DNA of 64,000 nucleotides from assembly GCA_002682825.1 (NCBI GenBank), contig NOKP01000003.1, positions 2,480,001 to 2,544,000 of the forward strand, written 5' to 3'. The first letter of the stretch is position 1; each line of letters opens with the position of its first letter. The stretch is from Neonectria sp. B-13. Its lineage: Eukaryota > Ascomycota > Sordariomycetes > Hypocreales > Nectriaceae. A model generated the notes under the pieces. It did no database searches, was not told where the DNA came from, and worked only from the letters and a program-made list of their open reading frames with translations. Shown piece by piece: positions 45,679 through 56,900 of the stretch. A program made the position numbers and the translations under genes.

Positions 45679-47857
45679 GTGTTCGGAGACTCGACTTAGA
45701 CCAATCTCTCGGGCATCTTCAGCGGAATTACCTGGTTTAATATGACATGAAACAGCCGCCTCCCCGAGCTCTCATGTACGATACACGTGGATTTCCTACC
45801 AAGGCAGAGCGTGAGACCCAAGGACTACCCGATACCAACGCGATGATGCCCGTTTCTGGCCGGGGATTCATCATCCCCGTAGCTATGACGTGCAACGAAC
45901 TTCCCATTCAACCAGTGCATTATGCACTCTAAACTCTAGTCCGCTTCGCAGGTGCACGTCGCATCGCCATTGGTTCATCTTTCGCCGGCAGCGGTGTCAT
46001 GGTGACGCGCGGCGGGTTCCAGAGGGGGAAACCCATTTACGAATAATCCAATCGGTTCATTTCAGCAACGGACGGACTACTGCAGTGTCGGTAATAGAAA
46101 TCACTGACACGCAGAAGAACTGCCAAACAACCATCAACGAACCCTGCAAGCTGAAGAGTGAGCATTGAGAAGTCAATCAATGTAAGCAATCGTACAATGT
46201 CGAGGGTCGGCCGGGCCATCTCCCTTGCTCCTTCCCGGTCACCGTCTTTCTTTTCTGCCTCTTCCATCCTTCTGTCGTATTTGTGTCAGTCGGCAGCTGC
46301 TTCTGCCTGCCAGCGGATGATGCATGTACCCATCCACCCCTACTTAAGTAAGCACTTAAGCTACGTGCTGCTCACGAGCCAATCTTCCCAATTCGGGCGG
46401 GCAATTCCGCAAGGGCAACAAGCAAAGTTGCCGTTTGATCCAGCCAAGACACGACATTTCCAAGGCACGCAGCGTGTTGGCATCTTGGCCCTTAGATCGG
46501 CGATGGCGAGGCTGGGGTAGAAGCTCTAGAGACACTCCCCCCGAGCTCCACTGTGACGCGAAGACATGGCGCCCATTGCCACTGCCACAGCCGGAATTAA
46601 TCATGGAATGATCCGTGGCTCGCTCTTGCGTGAGGCGAGCTAGCTGTGGCTCAGCTCCGCGCATTACCACATGTTGGCCGTGTTGCACGACATCCATCCA
46701 ACTACGTCTACGACGTCTCCGGCCGCCTGTGTATCACATTTTGCCTTCTGCTGTATTCCTGTTTTCGAGCCTTGCTGCCCTTCCTTTGGCAGAGTTTCTC
46801 GCGGTTCTATTGGCCCGCACTGTACTTGTTACGTACAGCATAGCCTAGTTGATGGCGTGCCACTTGGATGCCCAGACCCCGTCCTTTGTGTGTACTGTAC
46901 GAAGTACGAAGTACGAAGTTACGAAGGGACGAGGGACGAAGGACGAAGTTACGAGGTACGAAGTTACAAAGGGACGAAGGACGAAGTTACGAAGGGACGA
47001 AGGACGAAGGATGAAGGACGAAGTACGAATGACGAAGTACGAAGGTACGAAATACGAAGTACGAATACAACACCATCATTCTGCCTTTTCGGTGTTCCTT
47101 CCTTGTAGCAGCTTCAGAGTCGCCACTGGCTTCAGATCGGCCTTTGATATTTGCCAGCCAAATTCCTCCGCATGCAGGTACAGCAAACCTCGCATTGCCG
47201 CAGCTACCAACGTCAGCCGTGATGCGGCTTTTCCTCTAATCAAGTAAAAGAGGAACAACAAACAAACAAACACACAGATACTTGCGTTGTTAGTTGTTGG
47301 TCTTTGGTCCCAGTTGCCAGGTTACAAACGCCGCCATCCGCGGACAGTTTGCTCCTGCAGAGCAATGAGGCAATCCCTCTCCCGAAACCCTGTCAGAGAG
47401 GAGAAGGCTGGGGATAGGAGTGGGAGAGGAGTGGGACTGGTTCGATGGCGCTGGCCAACATGTTCAGAGGTTTCCAACTTCTTTCCATGGAGTGCTCCGC
47501 GAAACACCTTGCATGGATGCATGGGGCCGGGTCTCGGCACAGCTGCACTACGAGCCCACCAACTGATGTCAATTCAGTCTTCAGTGTCGAAAGAAGAGAT
47601 CGATGACCCTGCCAAGCACGCCAAGCAAGGGGAAACCGGGAGGCGTGGAGGGGGGCGTGGGGATAGGATCGTGGAAGTGTGTTACGAGACGGTAGAGGCT
47701 CCGGGCTGGACATAAAACCTCACGGCTTCCGCTCTGTGTCTCTCATCTCAATCCATCTTTAATCATCTTCCTCATATCTCCATCTTCAGGCTTCTGTCCA
47801 GAACCAGCGTTCGTTCACACAAAGACTCCTCAAACCGTCAATACCAATACCGCCAAC
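45679..47857. other. 2.2 kb gene-free block
   Basis: No supported gene. It contains the ACGAAG minisatellite at 46898-47068. The last 150 bases, CT-rich from about 47730, probably form the promoter and leader of the small surface-protein gene. Confidence 0.45.
46898..47068. repeat. ACGAAG-type minisatellite
   Basis: About 170 bases consist of some 22 imperfect copies of a 7-8 base unit (T/G)ACGAAG(G/T). Blocks such as TTACGAAGGGACGAAGGACG recur in order, so higher-order units were also copied. The strand shown is purine-rich. The unit lacks stop codons in the forward frames, so several frames run open through it, but no protein is implied. Confidence 0.85.
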
Positions 47858-48379
47858 ATGAAGTTCTCCGCTGTCACCCTGACCTCCATCCTCGCCGTCA
47901 TGGCCCAGGTAAGCACATCTCGCCGTCACCAACGTCGCATACATCAATGTCTAACATGACTTCTCTTACAGGCTCAGGACGTCTCTTCCATCATCAACGA
48001 CGTATCCACCGCCGTCGATGGCGCTTCCAGCAAGATCGACAGCGTTCGCTCCGAGGCTTCAAGCGCCGCCGGTAGCATCAGCTCGCGCATCGAGTCGGAG
48101 CTGTCCACCATCACCGACACCAGCTCTGCCACCGGCAGCACCGCCACTGGCACCAGCACGTCGTCGTTCCCCTCCAGCATCACCAGCAAGATCAACAGCC
48201 TCAGCTCCGCACTGGAGACGGCCACTGGCTCCGCGTCGGAATCCCTCAGCTCCGCGCTCGATTCGGCCAGCTCCGCGCTCGGGAGCGCCACGGCCACCAC
48301 CGGCGCCGGCAGCATGCCCACTGCCGCCGTCGCCATGGGTGCCCTCATGGGCGGTGCCGCCATCATGGTCAACATGTAA
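47858..48379 (+). CDS. Small GPI-type surface protein, Ser/Ala-rich
   Basis: Exons 47858-47908 and 47972-48379 encode 152 residues. The first exon is a complete signal peptide core (MKFSAVTLTSILAVMAQ), and the likely cleavage lies near AQAQD. The mature part is almost entirely Ser, Ala, Thr, Gly, with repeating short blocks (SSALETATGSASESLSSALD, SSALGSATATTGAG). It contains no cysteine. The C-terminus is hydrophobic (AAVAMGALMGGAAIMVNM) after a run of small residues, the usual form of a GPI-attachment signal. It should therefore be secreted, O-glycosylated and tethered to the plasma membrane or wall. No enzymatic domain is visible. Similar small proteins occur in many ascomycetes. GPI attachment is inferred from the sequence pattern only. 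Confidence 0.82.
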
Positions 48380-49274
48380 ACGGCGGATACGGAACCTCAT
48401 CCCGCCCCGTCTCAGTCGTTGACGTCGTTGTTAAATTTCGGCATGGGCTTTCCTTGCATGTCACTCAGGAACGACGTAACGCTGGGGCTTGAGACAGTTA
48501 CCCGAAAGAGGCATGTGGAGTCTCCGCCACCAACACCACCCCCCGCACTTATACATGGAGCGTGTGTGTTTTTGCGTGGAGACTCGGGAACTTAATTGGC
48601 GGCGCGGGAGTCGCTACTCTGCCAAGTCCTTAGCACCGCGCATCTGCTGCTTTACACGAAAAATCTAAAAGAAATATTACAACACTATGGAAAACTGATG
48701 CATTGTGCCTTGATTGAAACGAAATACACACATTGTACACGTCGCATCATATCCCGGTATACTATTCATACTTTTCGTTATAATCATAAATTCCTCACTG
48801 TCTTGCAACGCATTAGGCGATGCAACATACACTGTGGGTGAAACCAATTGTCTTTCAACATATCTGCCATGCTTCGTTATCAAATTGTCCCACTGTGCCA
48901 CCTTTTACCTAAGCCATTCGCTCGTTAACATTTTTGCACTGGCCCTCACTAGACCTGAGGGTGTGGTGACAATTCGCGAGCCAAATATGAAGTCGTAAGC
49001 TGATGGTTGTTGGTTTGGTCGTAACTGGATGTGGCGTTAACAATGACGTCCTCCTTCGAATATGGTTGAAAGTTTCGGCGCGCAGTTGTACACCCATCGG
49101 CGGTTGTCACTACGAGTGAGTTACACAATTTTGAGCATCGATTGCTATGTCCGAGCCAGATGAATTGTCAAGTCTAAATAAAGAAATAGTATCCCCGTTC
49201 TCAACCAAAACATTGCTTGTCGTGAGTATAGGGTAAAGGGTATCACAATGTCGTCCACCAAAGCCGCTTCTCAG
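48380..49274. other. Intergenic stretch
   Basis: It lies 3' of both neighbouring genes, the surface-protein gene and the converging NFKBIL1-like gene. From about 48650 to 48960 it is moderately AT-rich. No gene or repeat is recognised. Confidence 0.4.
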
Positions 49275-50348
49275 TTAGCTTGTGCCTCGCGCTTCTCCCC
49301 AGAGTCTATCAATGATTTGGAAAATGGCCGTCACATCTTTCATCGTCTCATCGTCCACCTGGCCGCCTAGCCGTTGCTGCATCTTGTCGGGGTGCCAGCG
49401 CACGCGCTCCTCCTTGAGCTTGGCTGCGAACTCCTTTTCCCCAATCTCGTTCAGACCGAGCCCACGGACGAAGAAGGCTCGGACTTGCTTCTCGTCAATG
49501 TCCTGCCGCCGTCCGCTCTCAATAGGCCAATTTAGTGTTGTAGATGTGCCATCCCAGGCAGACCACGCTTTGGTGTACTCCTCCCAGCGGGTGACCCATG
49601 TGCGCCGCTGTTTGCGCTCCTCACCACGGCGGAGGCTGCGCTCCATCTCTTCCTGGAGCTTGCGGTTGTGCCGTTTCTCCTCTTCCTTGCGCTTCTTTTC
49701 CTCTGCGCGCTTGGCTCGCTCCTCGATGAGGCCGGCATGAGTCTTCTCCCACATCTTCTGGCGTACGTATGTAGCGTATTCCTCGTCTGTCATCTGCTCG
49801 AGCTCGCCGGTCGGGCCAACTTTCTCATTGGAATAAACGTGGACAGGCTGCCCATAGACACCCTGCCAGTAGGAGGCGCCCTCGTCGTCCGCCATGGCAT
49901 CGAATAGTGATTCCCTAAATGCAGCTTCTGGATCTAGCGTCGGCCGCTCATAGGGGTCGGGTGGGGTTGGAGATCGGTGTCGTCGACGGTGACGGTGGCG
50001 ATGCGATCGAGGGCGTTCCTCGTCTTCATGTTGGTCCCGGTGGCGATCGCGAGAGGAACGGCGACGAGATTTGCGGTCCTTGAGCTTGAGACGCGACGAC
50101 CTGGGTTGTGTCTTGTCGGTCTCGCCATCTCGATCTGTTTCGGTCCGCCGCGAGGTCGAGTCTGCAGTAGACTCCATGGGCGCATCTGTGGTGTCTCTTG
50201 GCTGGTTTGCATCTCCATCTGGCTTGCGCGGTGGATCTTCCTCTGCATCCCTATCTCGGTCGCGCGCCCGTGGACGGTCTGGATTGATGGCGGAGAGGAT
50301 GTGGCGTCGTCTCGGGGACTCGGGTTTGTCGCCCATCGTGGCCATCAT
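49275..50348 (-). CDS. NF-kappa-B inhibitor-like protein 1 homologue
   Basis: This is a single exon of 357 residues. It matches the fungal relatives of NFKBIL1, proteins of uncertain cellular role. The N-terminal 140 residues are Arg/Asp/Ser-rich with RS-like and HR runs (HRHRHRRRHRSP), as in splicing-associated proteins. The middle is a long charged helix (ERAKRAEEKKRKEEEKRHNR). The conserved C-terminal part has RTWVTRWEEYTKAWSAWD, FFVRGLGLNEIGEKEFAAKL and ends in a J-domain-like segment, ERVRWHPDKMQQRLGG, that keeps HPDK. Ankyrin repeats present in vertebrate NFKBIL1 are absent. Starts at 50348, 50345 or 50336 are all possible, since the sequence begins MMATMGDK. It diverges from the zinc-finger gene across 460 bp. 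Confidence 0.82.
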   Translation of the reverse strand: MMATMGDKPESPRRRHILSAINPDRPRARDRDRDAEEDPPRKPDGDANQPRDTTDAPMESTADSTSRRTETDRDGETDKTQPRSSRLKLKDRKSRRRSSRDRHRDQHEDEERPRSHRHRHRRRHRSPTPPDPYERPTLDPEAAFRESLFDAMADDEGASYWQGVYGQPVHVYSNEKVGPTGELEQMTDEEYATYVRQKMWEKTHAGLIEERAKRAEEKKRKEEEKRHNRKLQEEMERSLRRGEERKQRRTWVTRWEEYTKAWSAWDGTSTTLNWPIESGRRQDIDEKQVRAFFVRGLGLNEIGEKEFAAKLKEERVRWHPDKMQQRLGGQVDDETMKDVTAIFQIIDRLWGEARGTS

Positions 50349-50808
50349 GGGAGGGCCATGCGATACGGGGGCATCTAGTTTGCAGTGTCCTAGGAGAACC
50401 CGGCGAGAGATGGATCTGTGAAGGTTGGTTCCTCAGTAGAAGTGAATCATTGTTGGTGGGGCAGAGAGACGCTGGTTGCTGGTGCAAAGTGTATCGAAGG
50501 CGCACGGACCACATCGCATCCAAACGCCCTATTTGTGGTAGGCTGCCAGCTGCCAGCTGCCAAGTTGCCATTTGTGTTTGCTGGATTTCATCATTTCCAT
50601 GCAAGCAATGGAAGGTGCATCGACCTCCGATGGTTACCTGAGACACAGGCCGGTGATGCTTCTTCCTCCACCTTAAACCAACTGGGCACAAACTCCGGAC
50701 TCTGCACAAGGAGGAAGTTGGAGAAGAGACATCACGGTCCCCTCGCCAGCCTGTAACCCACTTACACACGATACTTAAGCACCTAGTGCTTGTCGGCGAG
50801 AGTGCACC
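50349..50808. promoter_or_regulatory. Divergent promoter region, NFKBIL1-like and zinc-finger genes
   Basis: These 460 bases separate two outward-facing starts and must contain both promoters. A short direct repeat (GCTGCCA) occurs near 50541-50562. No known operator was recognised. Confidence 0.4.
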
Positions 50809-51564
50809 ATGTTTTGGTGTCAGCCATGCAACCGGAGCTTTTGGTCTCGGTCGGCGCTCTGGCAGCATCTCGAAACATCGTCAGCGCCTCATCCAACATG
50901 TAATCGATGTGACCGGGTCTTCAGTTCCCGGTCTGCGAAGCAGCAGCACCTCGAGGACTCACACGAACACGGAGTGGCAAAACACCAAAACCACAACTCC
51001 ATCCAAACCCACAGCTACACCCAAAACTACACCGTCAAACACAACTACTACTGCCACCTATGCAATTATTGTTTCAGCCGCCAGGACCAGCTCGCCCTGC
51101 ACGAAGCGTCTGAGCACTACAAGTGCGAGACCTGCCAGGATTATTTCGATTCGAGGTCGAATTTGATTCATGTTGGTTCCCGTTTCCACCATCTGACGAT
51201 AGCTAACCACCTCCTGTAGCATCTCAGAACACACAACGAAAGGAGTGCCAAGTGCCCGGGTTGCCCACGACTATTCATCTCAGATGCCGCAATGGTGCTG
51301 CATCTCGAGACCGGCGCGTGCGAGTCGGGAGTGGATAGAGAAGAGGTCCAACAGTTGGCCTTTGATTGCTGGGATCTGGATGAATATATCTGCGATGACG
51401 ATGACGACCCCGATTACGACTTTGTGTGTGCTTCCTGCGACGTCCCTTACAGGTTCATCAGCGGAATGTTGCAGCACGCCGAGAGCGAGGCATGTGAAGA
51501 GACTTTGGCAAAGAATAGTCCGTTGGGCAAGTTCTTGAAGCTCTTGAGGAAGCGAGTTGGATAG
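50809..51564 (+). CDS. C2H2 zinc-finger protein
   Basis: Exons 50809-51171 and 51220-51564 encode 235 residues. At least five C2H2-like units are visible: CQPC near the start, CNRC with SHEH, CHLC with HEASEH, CETC completed across the intron by HHLRTH, and CPGC and CASC in the second exon. The intron (ATT CAT|gttggt ... ctgtag|CAT CTC) rebuilds the third complete finger, which supports the model. An acidic patch (CDDDDDPDYDF) lies between the last two fingers. The finger start FWCQPCNRSFWSRSALWQHL is common in Sordariomycete C2H2 proteins whose function is unknown. It may bind DNA or RNA. The ATG at 50809 lies just before the first cysteines. Confidence 0.8.
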
Positions 51565-52387
51565 TGTGGGAGGGACTCTGCTGATGGCTAATGTTGGTGG
51601 CTAACCCGACTGTATTCTCCACCGGCCATGAAGCAACGTGGGCAGACTCTTGCAGGGCAAACCCCGATGGAATTCTTACACTGTAGCTCACGCGATGTGT
51701 ATAGCCCACATTACAGGTCTGAGACATGTGAGGAGGGAGGCTCTCTGTCGCAAAGGAGGAAGACAGGAAAACCCTCGTGACAGATGTACAGATGAGCCGA
51801 TAGTGAGTACACGGCATTCGAGTTGAAGCTATCCACATGCAAAATGAGCACCTACGTAATTCCAGCATCCACGACCCGCAAATTGGAGCTCAAACATGGA
51901 GACCAGCGCGGAGGCCAGCATGGAGCCGTTGTTCTGGGTAGAAACTCGCAATCAAATCCTTGCTAACTTTCAGGAACGGCGCCAATTAAGTTAGCGGGTT
52001 CCCTCGGATCCTCCACTGGACATCCCCTGGCCTCCACTGGACCCCCACTGGCCACAAGCAGATTTGCTGCCCAGGTTTAGCGGCCCTTCAGGGGACGTAA
52101 GGGTCGCAAATTCCCCGCCGCCAGCCAATCGATAGCCTCCGAATCGTCGCAGGGCTGCGCTGCCAGCTGCGTCTTGTCTCGCCTTCATCGACTCGACCCG
52201 TCCCACGGTCCGTCTGACAATCTGTCGCAATCCTCAGGCTTTTTTGCCCTTGGCTTCATCTTCACGTCGATCTCCGGGACATCGACCGCCAACGTGCCAA
52301 CTCGCTGCAGGATGCGCTGATAGCGCTCGACTTTAACATTGACCCGACATTTTGCGCGCTGCTGAATTCGCCTTCATCCAATTCATC
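51565..52387. other. Intergenic region upstream of the ZIP transporter
   Basis: This 0.8 kb holds no supported gene. Near 52012-52056 are several CCACTGG copies. The final few hundred bases should be the transporter promoter. Confidence 0.4.
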
Positions 52388-53914
52388 ATGGGCGGCATTC
52401 TGCTGCTTCTCGGCTTGTGCGTAAGTCAGCTCCTGTCGCGATGCCCTCGCGCTCCTTTTCCCCTCCCCCCTCTCCCCTCCCCCCTCTCTTCCCCCGAGAT
52501 GCCAGCAGTAGTAACTGACATACCGAACTATAGGTGGTCATGGCTTTGGCGTATGTGCCATCACGAATCCCGTATACCACCGATCTTTAGAAAGCTGATT
52601 GATCCATAGCTCGTTCCTTGCCGGCGCCCTACCACTCTCTATGTCCTTGTCACAATCGCAACTGCGACTACTCTCCAGCGTCGGCGTCGGAATCCTCGTG
52701 GGAACCTCGCTCATAGTCATCATCCCCGAGGGTATTGAGGCCGCCTCCTCGCCCTCAGAAGCCTCACACGTGCACCGAGTAAGAACCCTGGTGCGCCGCT
52801 CGCCCTGGAGCAACCACGTCGTCCCGCGGGGGCTCGGCGATTCGATCCCTACGGTCAGAACTGTAGCGGGACGTGGTCACATGGAAGTTGAGGATACCAA
52901 CGATGTCGTGCGCCGATTTGTGGCATCGTTGCACCCGAGGAAACCACTAGAGAACGAAGTCCAACAACCCGAGACGACAGAGCTCCCATCTAAAGAAGAA
53001 CCCACCGACAGCGACGAGACCAACGATGACAAAAAAGGCAGTGGCGAGAAGGGAGGGGAAAGCGGAAAGGACGAAGTGCCCGAGCCCGAGCACGACGACG
53101 AGCACGAACATGATCATGCCGTGGTTCCCACGTTTGAGATTGGATTCTCCCTGATCCTTGGGTTCGTGTTGATGTTCCTTATCGACAGACTCCCCAGGCA
53201 TGCAACCGAAAGCCTGCATTCAGGCCCCCAGACGAGACACATCAGTTTGGATAACCTCAACGGAGATACTGCCTCGGTGGACGAAGAGGCTGAGGGGTTC
53301 CTAGGGTCCCTCACGCCAACTCCCAGGCGGGCCCGTAGTCTAGCCACGACGACAGGACTCGTAATTCACGCTGCGGCGGATGGTATTGCCATGGGTGCCT
53401 CTTCAACCACCACCGACATGAAGCTGGGATTCATCATCTTCGTCGCCATCATGATCCACAAGGCCCCGGCCGCCTTCGGTTTGACGTCTCTGCTGCTGAA
53501 GCAGGGTCTCTCGAAACGGGCTGCGAGGGGCCATCTCATTGTTTTTAGCTTGGCCGCCCCAGTAGGTGCGTTGGTCACTTGGCTTGTCATCACTCTGGTG
53601 GGTGCTGCAGGCCATGACGGCGACCACTGGTGGACGGGCATGCTGCTCCTGTTCTCTGGAGGCACGTTCTTGTAAGTTGATTTTCCTACCCCGTCTCGAC
53701 CCCCAGGCCATACTGAGACAACGGCAGGTATGTTGCCATGCACGCGATGCAAGAGGACGGTAGCTCACACGGCCACGAACACGGCGCCAATGGCTACGCG
53801 GAGAGCAACTCGACGGCCCAGCGAAAGCCAAAGGGTCCGCAGATGCGCGACACCTTGGCGACCGTCGGCGGCATGTTGGTGCCGCTTCTTACGCAGTTTG
53901 GACACCACCACTAG
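52388..53914 (+). CDS. ZIP9-type zinc transporter
   Basis: Exons 52388-52420, 52534-52550 (only 17 nt), 52610-53671 and 53728-53914 encode 432 residues. It is a ZIP-family metal transporter of the SLC39A9/Atx2 type, which in other organisms sits in the Golgi and moves zinc or manganese toward the cytosol. The first membrane helix is assembled from three exons: MGGILLLLGLC, VVMALA, SFLAGALPLSMSL. VGILVGTSLIVIIPEGIEAA is the family's second helix. A long hydrophilic loop carries a His-rich metal-binding run (HDDEHEHDHA). The transport core has VIHAAADGIAMG and IFVAIMIHKAPAAFGL, equivalent to the HSxxDG and HExP helices. The protein ends GHHH, as in ZIP9. A second His-rich patch (SSHGHEHGANG) lies near the end. 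Confidence 0.9.
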
Positions 53915-56900
53915 GGGAGGGGAAAGCTTCCTGTTTTTGTATGGTGTCCGGCCACGCCATCTGGAATGTTTCGAGTAGTGGGTGAAGACGACACGACAGC
54001 GAGACTTGGTTATAGATGGCGCTTGAATTTCAGCAGAGCCGGCGAGCTCATCTCGAGTGTCACGGATCAGATAAGACATAGATTTATGCGAACTTGGGGG
54101 AAACAGTGCTGGGATGGGGGTCGTACGGTTAGAGACACGGACGATGTAGGATAGAGGCTGTACAACCAAGAGTAGGTCCTCATGTGTTGCGAGGGTATAC
54201 TCGCTTCTGGACTCAATGGAAGAACGCATCTGAACTCAACTGTTCGACGCTCCCGTCAAGGCCCTCCGTGGCGTGATTGTGCTAGATTATGTATCTGTAA
54301 CTTCAACGACGAGAACTAGGGTTCTCGGGCCTAGTTCAAACACGTTCGGCTGATTGTTTCGAGACGGTGTTTCATTGAGAAGCTTGTGCCAAACGCTTTG
54401 ACTCGTAAGCTTTTCACCAACATCCATACCTAGGTATCAAGGAGCGGTGGCTCGTTGGTGGTGCTAGATAGGGACAGGGGACGTACGTTGGGTTATGGTA
54501 TATCACTGTGGAGGGTTGTACAAGATTGGCCCGCCTTGAATCTGTAACACCATCAACGCACGAAGTACGCACGTTTGGATTTGTCGAGGCAGCAACAATT
54601 TCTGTTCTAAGTATAGCATACGGTTCATTCAACACAGTGGGATGGCAGCACGAAGCGGGGATGGCGTGTTTCTCCCCATGTACTACGTATGAAATGATGG
54701 GGCTGATGGCGATGGGGAGCACGGCATGGTCTGGGTTATAGAGCGAGTGATGAGGATAGGGGCGATGATAATGTTTATTCTCCGCAGATGGGAAGCACAG
54801 CGTATTAGGATGTTGGACATATGCGGGTTTGCTCTTCTGGTTGAAGGTAGGATGGAAACGGCTTGTCGATTGGAGGGTTGTGGTGACGGACTATTTTGAC
54901 TGGTCGCAATCAAGAGGTTGAGAGTCTATGTAGACTGAATCCATGGGCATCGCAAAGATTCAGGCCTCGTTTCAAGAAGCTCTTCACCGACCCCCCTTGT
55001 TGCAGGCAACATTAGCATTTGCGATTGGCAAGGAGCTAGGGCCTTTAGACACGGGGGTGAACAAAGGCCAGCATCAAGTCAGGATTGGCTGTGTGAAACC
55101 GACACGGGACGTAAGTCCGGTCGAGGGCGAGCCTGGTTAAACTCGTAATGGCGTCGACGTTAGAGTGAGTTGGGTTGCGAGATGGTGGCTGCGCTAGGAA
55201 GGGAAGCTGCTAATAGTTTGGCGACCTGCAGATACATGAGGCAGTCGTGATGCAAATGGGTGGGTTGTGTGGGAGGGGAGATACAAGGGAGAGAGATACA
55301 TGGGAGGAGATGAATAGTTAGGGATGAGAGAGATCTGAGAGTGATAGGAGATGGGAGGGAGATCGCTTACGAATAGGGAATGAGTTATAGATTCATTGGG
55401 TTTTTTTTTTGGAGTAATGTTAAGGACCCTCTGCCTTCGCTCGTCGGAAGAGGTTCCGGAGTAAAGCGCCGAGAAAGTACCATGTACTTCGGTTTGCCGC
55501 TTGGATATCACATCACCAGCGAGCCCAGCCAACCATTCTCGCGCAAAGGACCATCCAGGAAGCAGCACTTTAAGAGCTGGGGCGCTACACTAGGCCCGCA
55601 CTGCCGACTGTCTACCGTAATGAACGTGCCGGGATGTACAGACTACCGAATGGCATGTGGGCAGGCTAGTACTGGACGAACTCCTTGCGAACATGATGAG
55701 ACTGCCAATTCAGGGCGGCTGTCCATCGAAACGCGCCCTGTTTGCAGTCAACAGCTGTTCGGTCCGCCGAAACCTGCCCGCAGCAGGGAGCCTGATAAAC
55801 GGCCCCTGAAGAACAAAGCCTCTGTCCATCCAACGACTCACATGCATGCAGGTCCCTTCGACGGGACGGGCGCTGGGAACGTTATGTACACGGTACGGCG
55901 TCTCACACAAAGACGGGATGAAGGTCGGTGGGTACGGATTGTACCAGTGAAGGAGAATTCCAGCTGGTTGGAGACGCCGTGAGAGGCTGAGGCTGCAAGT
56001 TTGGTGCTTGGCAGCTCTTCATCACCTGGAGATTACCCTTTCCAGCCGGGTCCATCTGCGGGGGTGGGATGCGCCCAGTGCTTTGTAAACGCCAGAAAAC
56101 GGCACATCCGGGGACCCGCCACCGGCATGATCTGGAGGCGTTTGACTGGTCTCCGCTATGCCGACAAAGAGCACGGAATGGACTTCACCTTCCAGACACC
56201 CTCCCATGGAGGGTACAGTACGTGTACCTTTCCGCACCGGGCTGGGCCCCCGTGGAAGAAGCAGGAGGGCTGACTGGAGGCGCCGGAGAGAGCCACCATG
56301 CGGCCAACGACTGGACGTCACAGGGCTCCCACCTCATTCATGTCCGAACCGGCTGCAGTGGATGCGGCCGGCCTATGGGGGAGTGGAGGTACCTGGAAGA
56401 GAGCCGGCCCAGGGACAGGCACACTGGGACAGGCCCCTGTGGCCCCCATGGAAAAGGAAACCTAGTGAGTAGGAAATTCAAGCAACTTGAGGCACCTTGC
56501 AGATGTACCTACGAAGTACTCCGCACCTCCGACTTCCCCAAATGAATTACCTGCGTGCGGGTTCCTCCATCTCTCCAGCCGCCCGTTTCGGGGCAGCCTG
56601 ATTCGTCCCCCCTCCAGGACCCAGCAGTGACTGACTCTCGTCGTCCCGCTCGCCTGTTCTCGGGCCTCTGCTCTTGACGGCTTCATGGCTGAAACTCTGC
56701 GTCTGCGTCAGCGTCAGCGCCTGTTCCCGCAACCTTGCACCTGCTTTCGCTCGTTGCCCTTCCACGACTGACTCTTGCAAGCACTACTAGAACTAAGTAA
56801 GTACTACTAGTAGGTAACAAGAGACTGTGCAAGACATATATTGAGAGAGAGAGAGAGCGTGTTTGCAAACCAAGGTAAGAGACCATCGGCAGGAATAACT

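Noticed and set aside
46849..47247. Lys/Thr/Glu-rich open frames through the minisatellite
   Set aside because: They exist only because the repeat unit lacks stop codons in the forward frames; they have no start context or homologue.
55380..55982. A 200-codon plus-strand open frame in the 4-kb gap
   Set aside because: It begins in a low-complexity T-run region, shows no family features and is overlapped by frames on the other strand.
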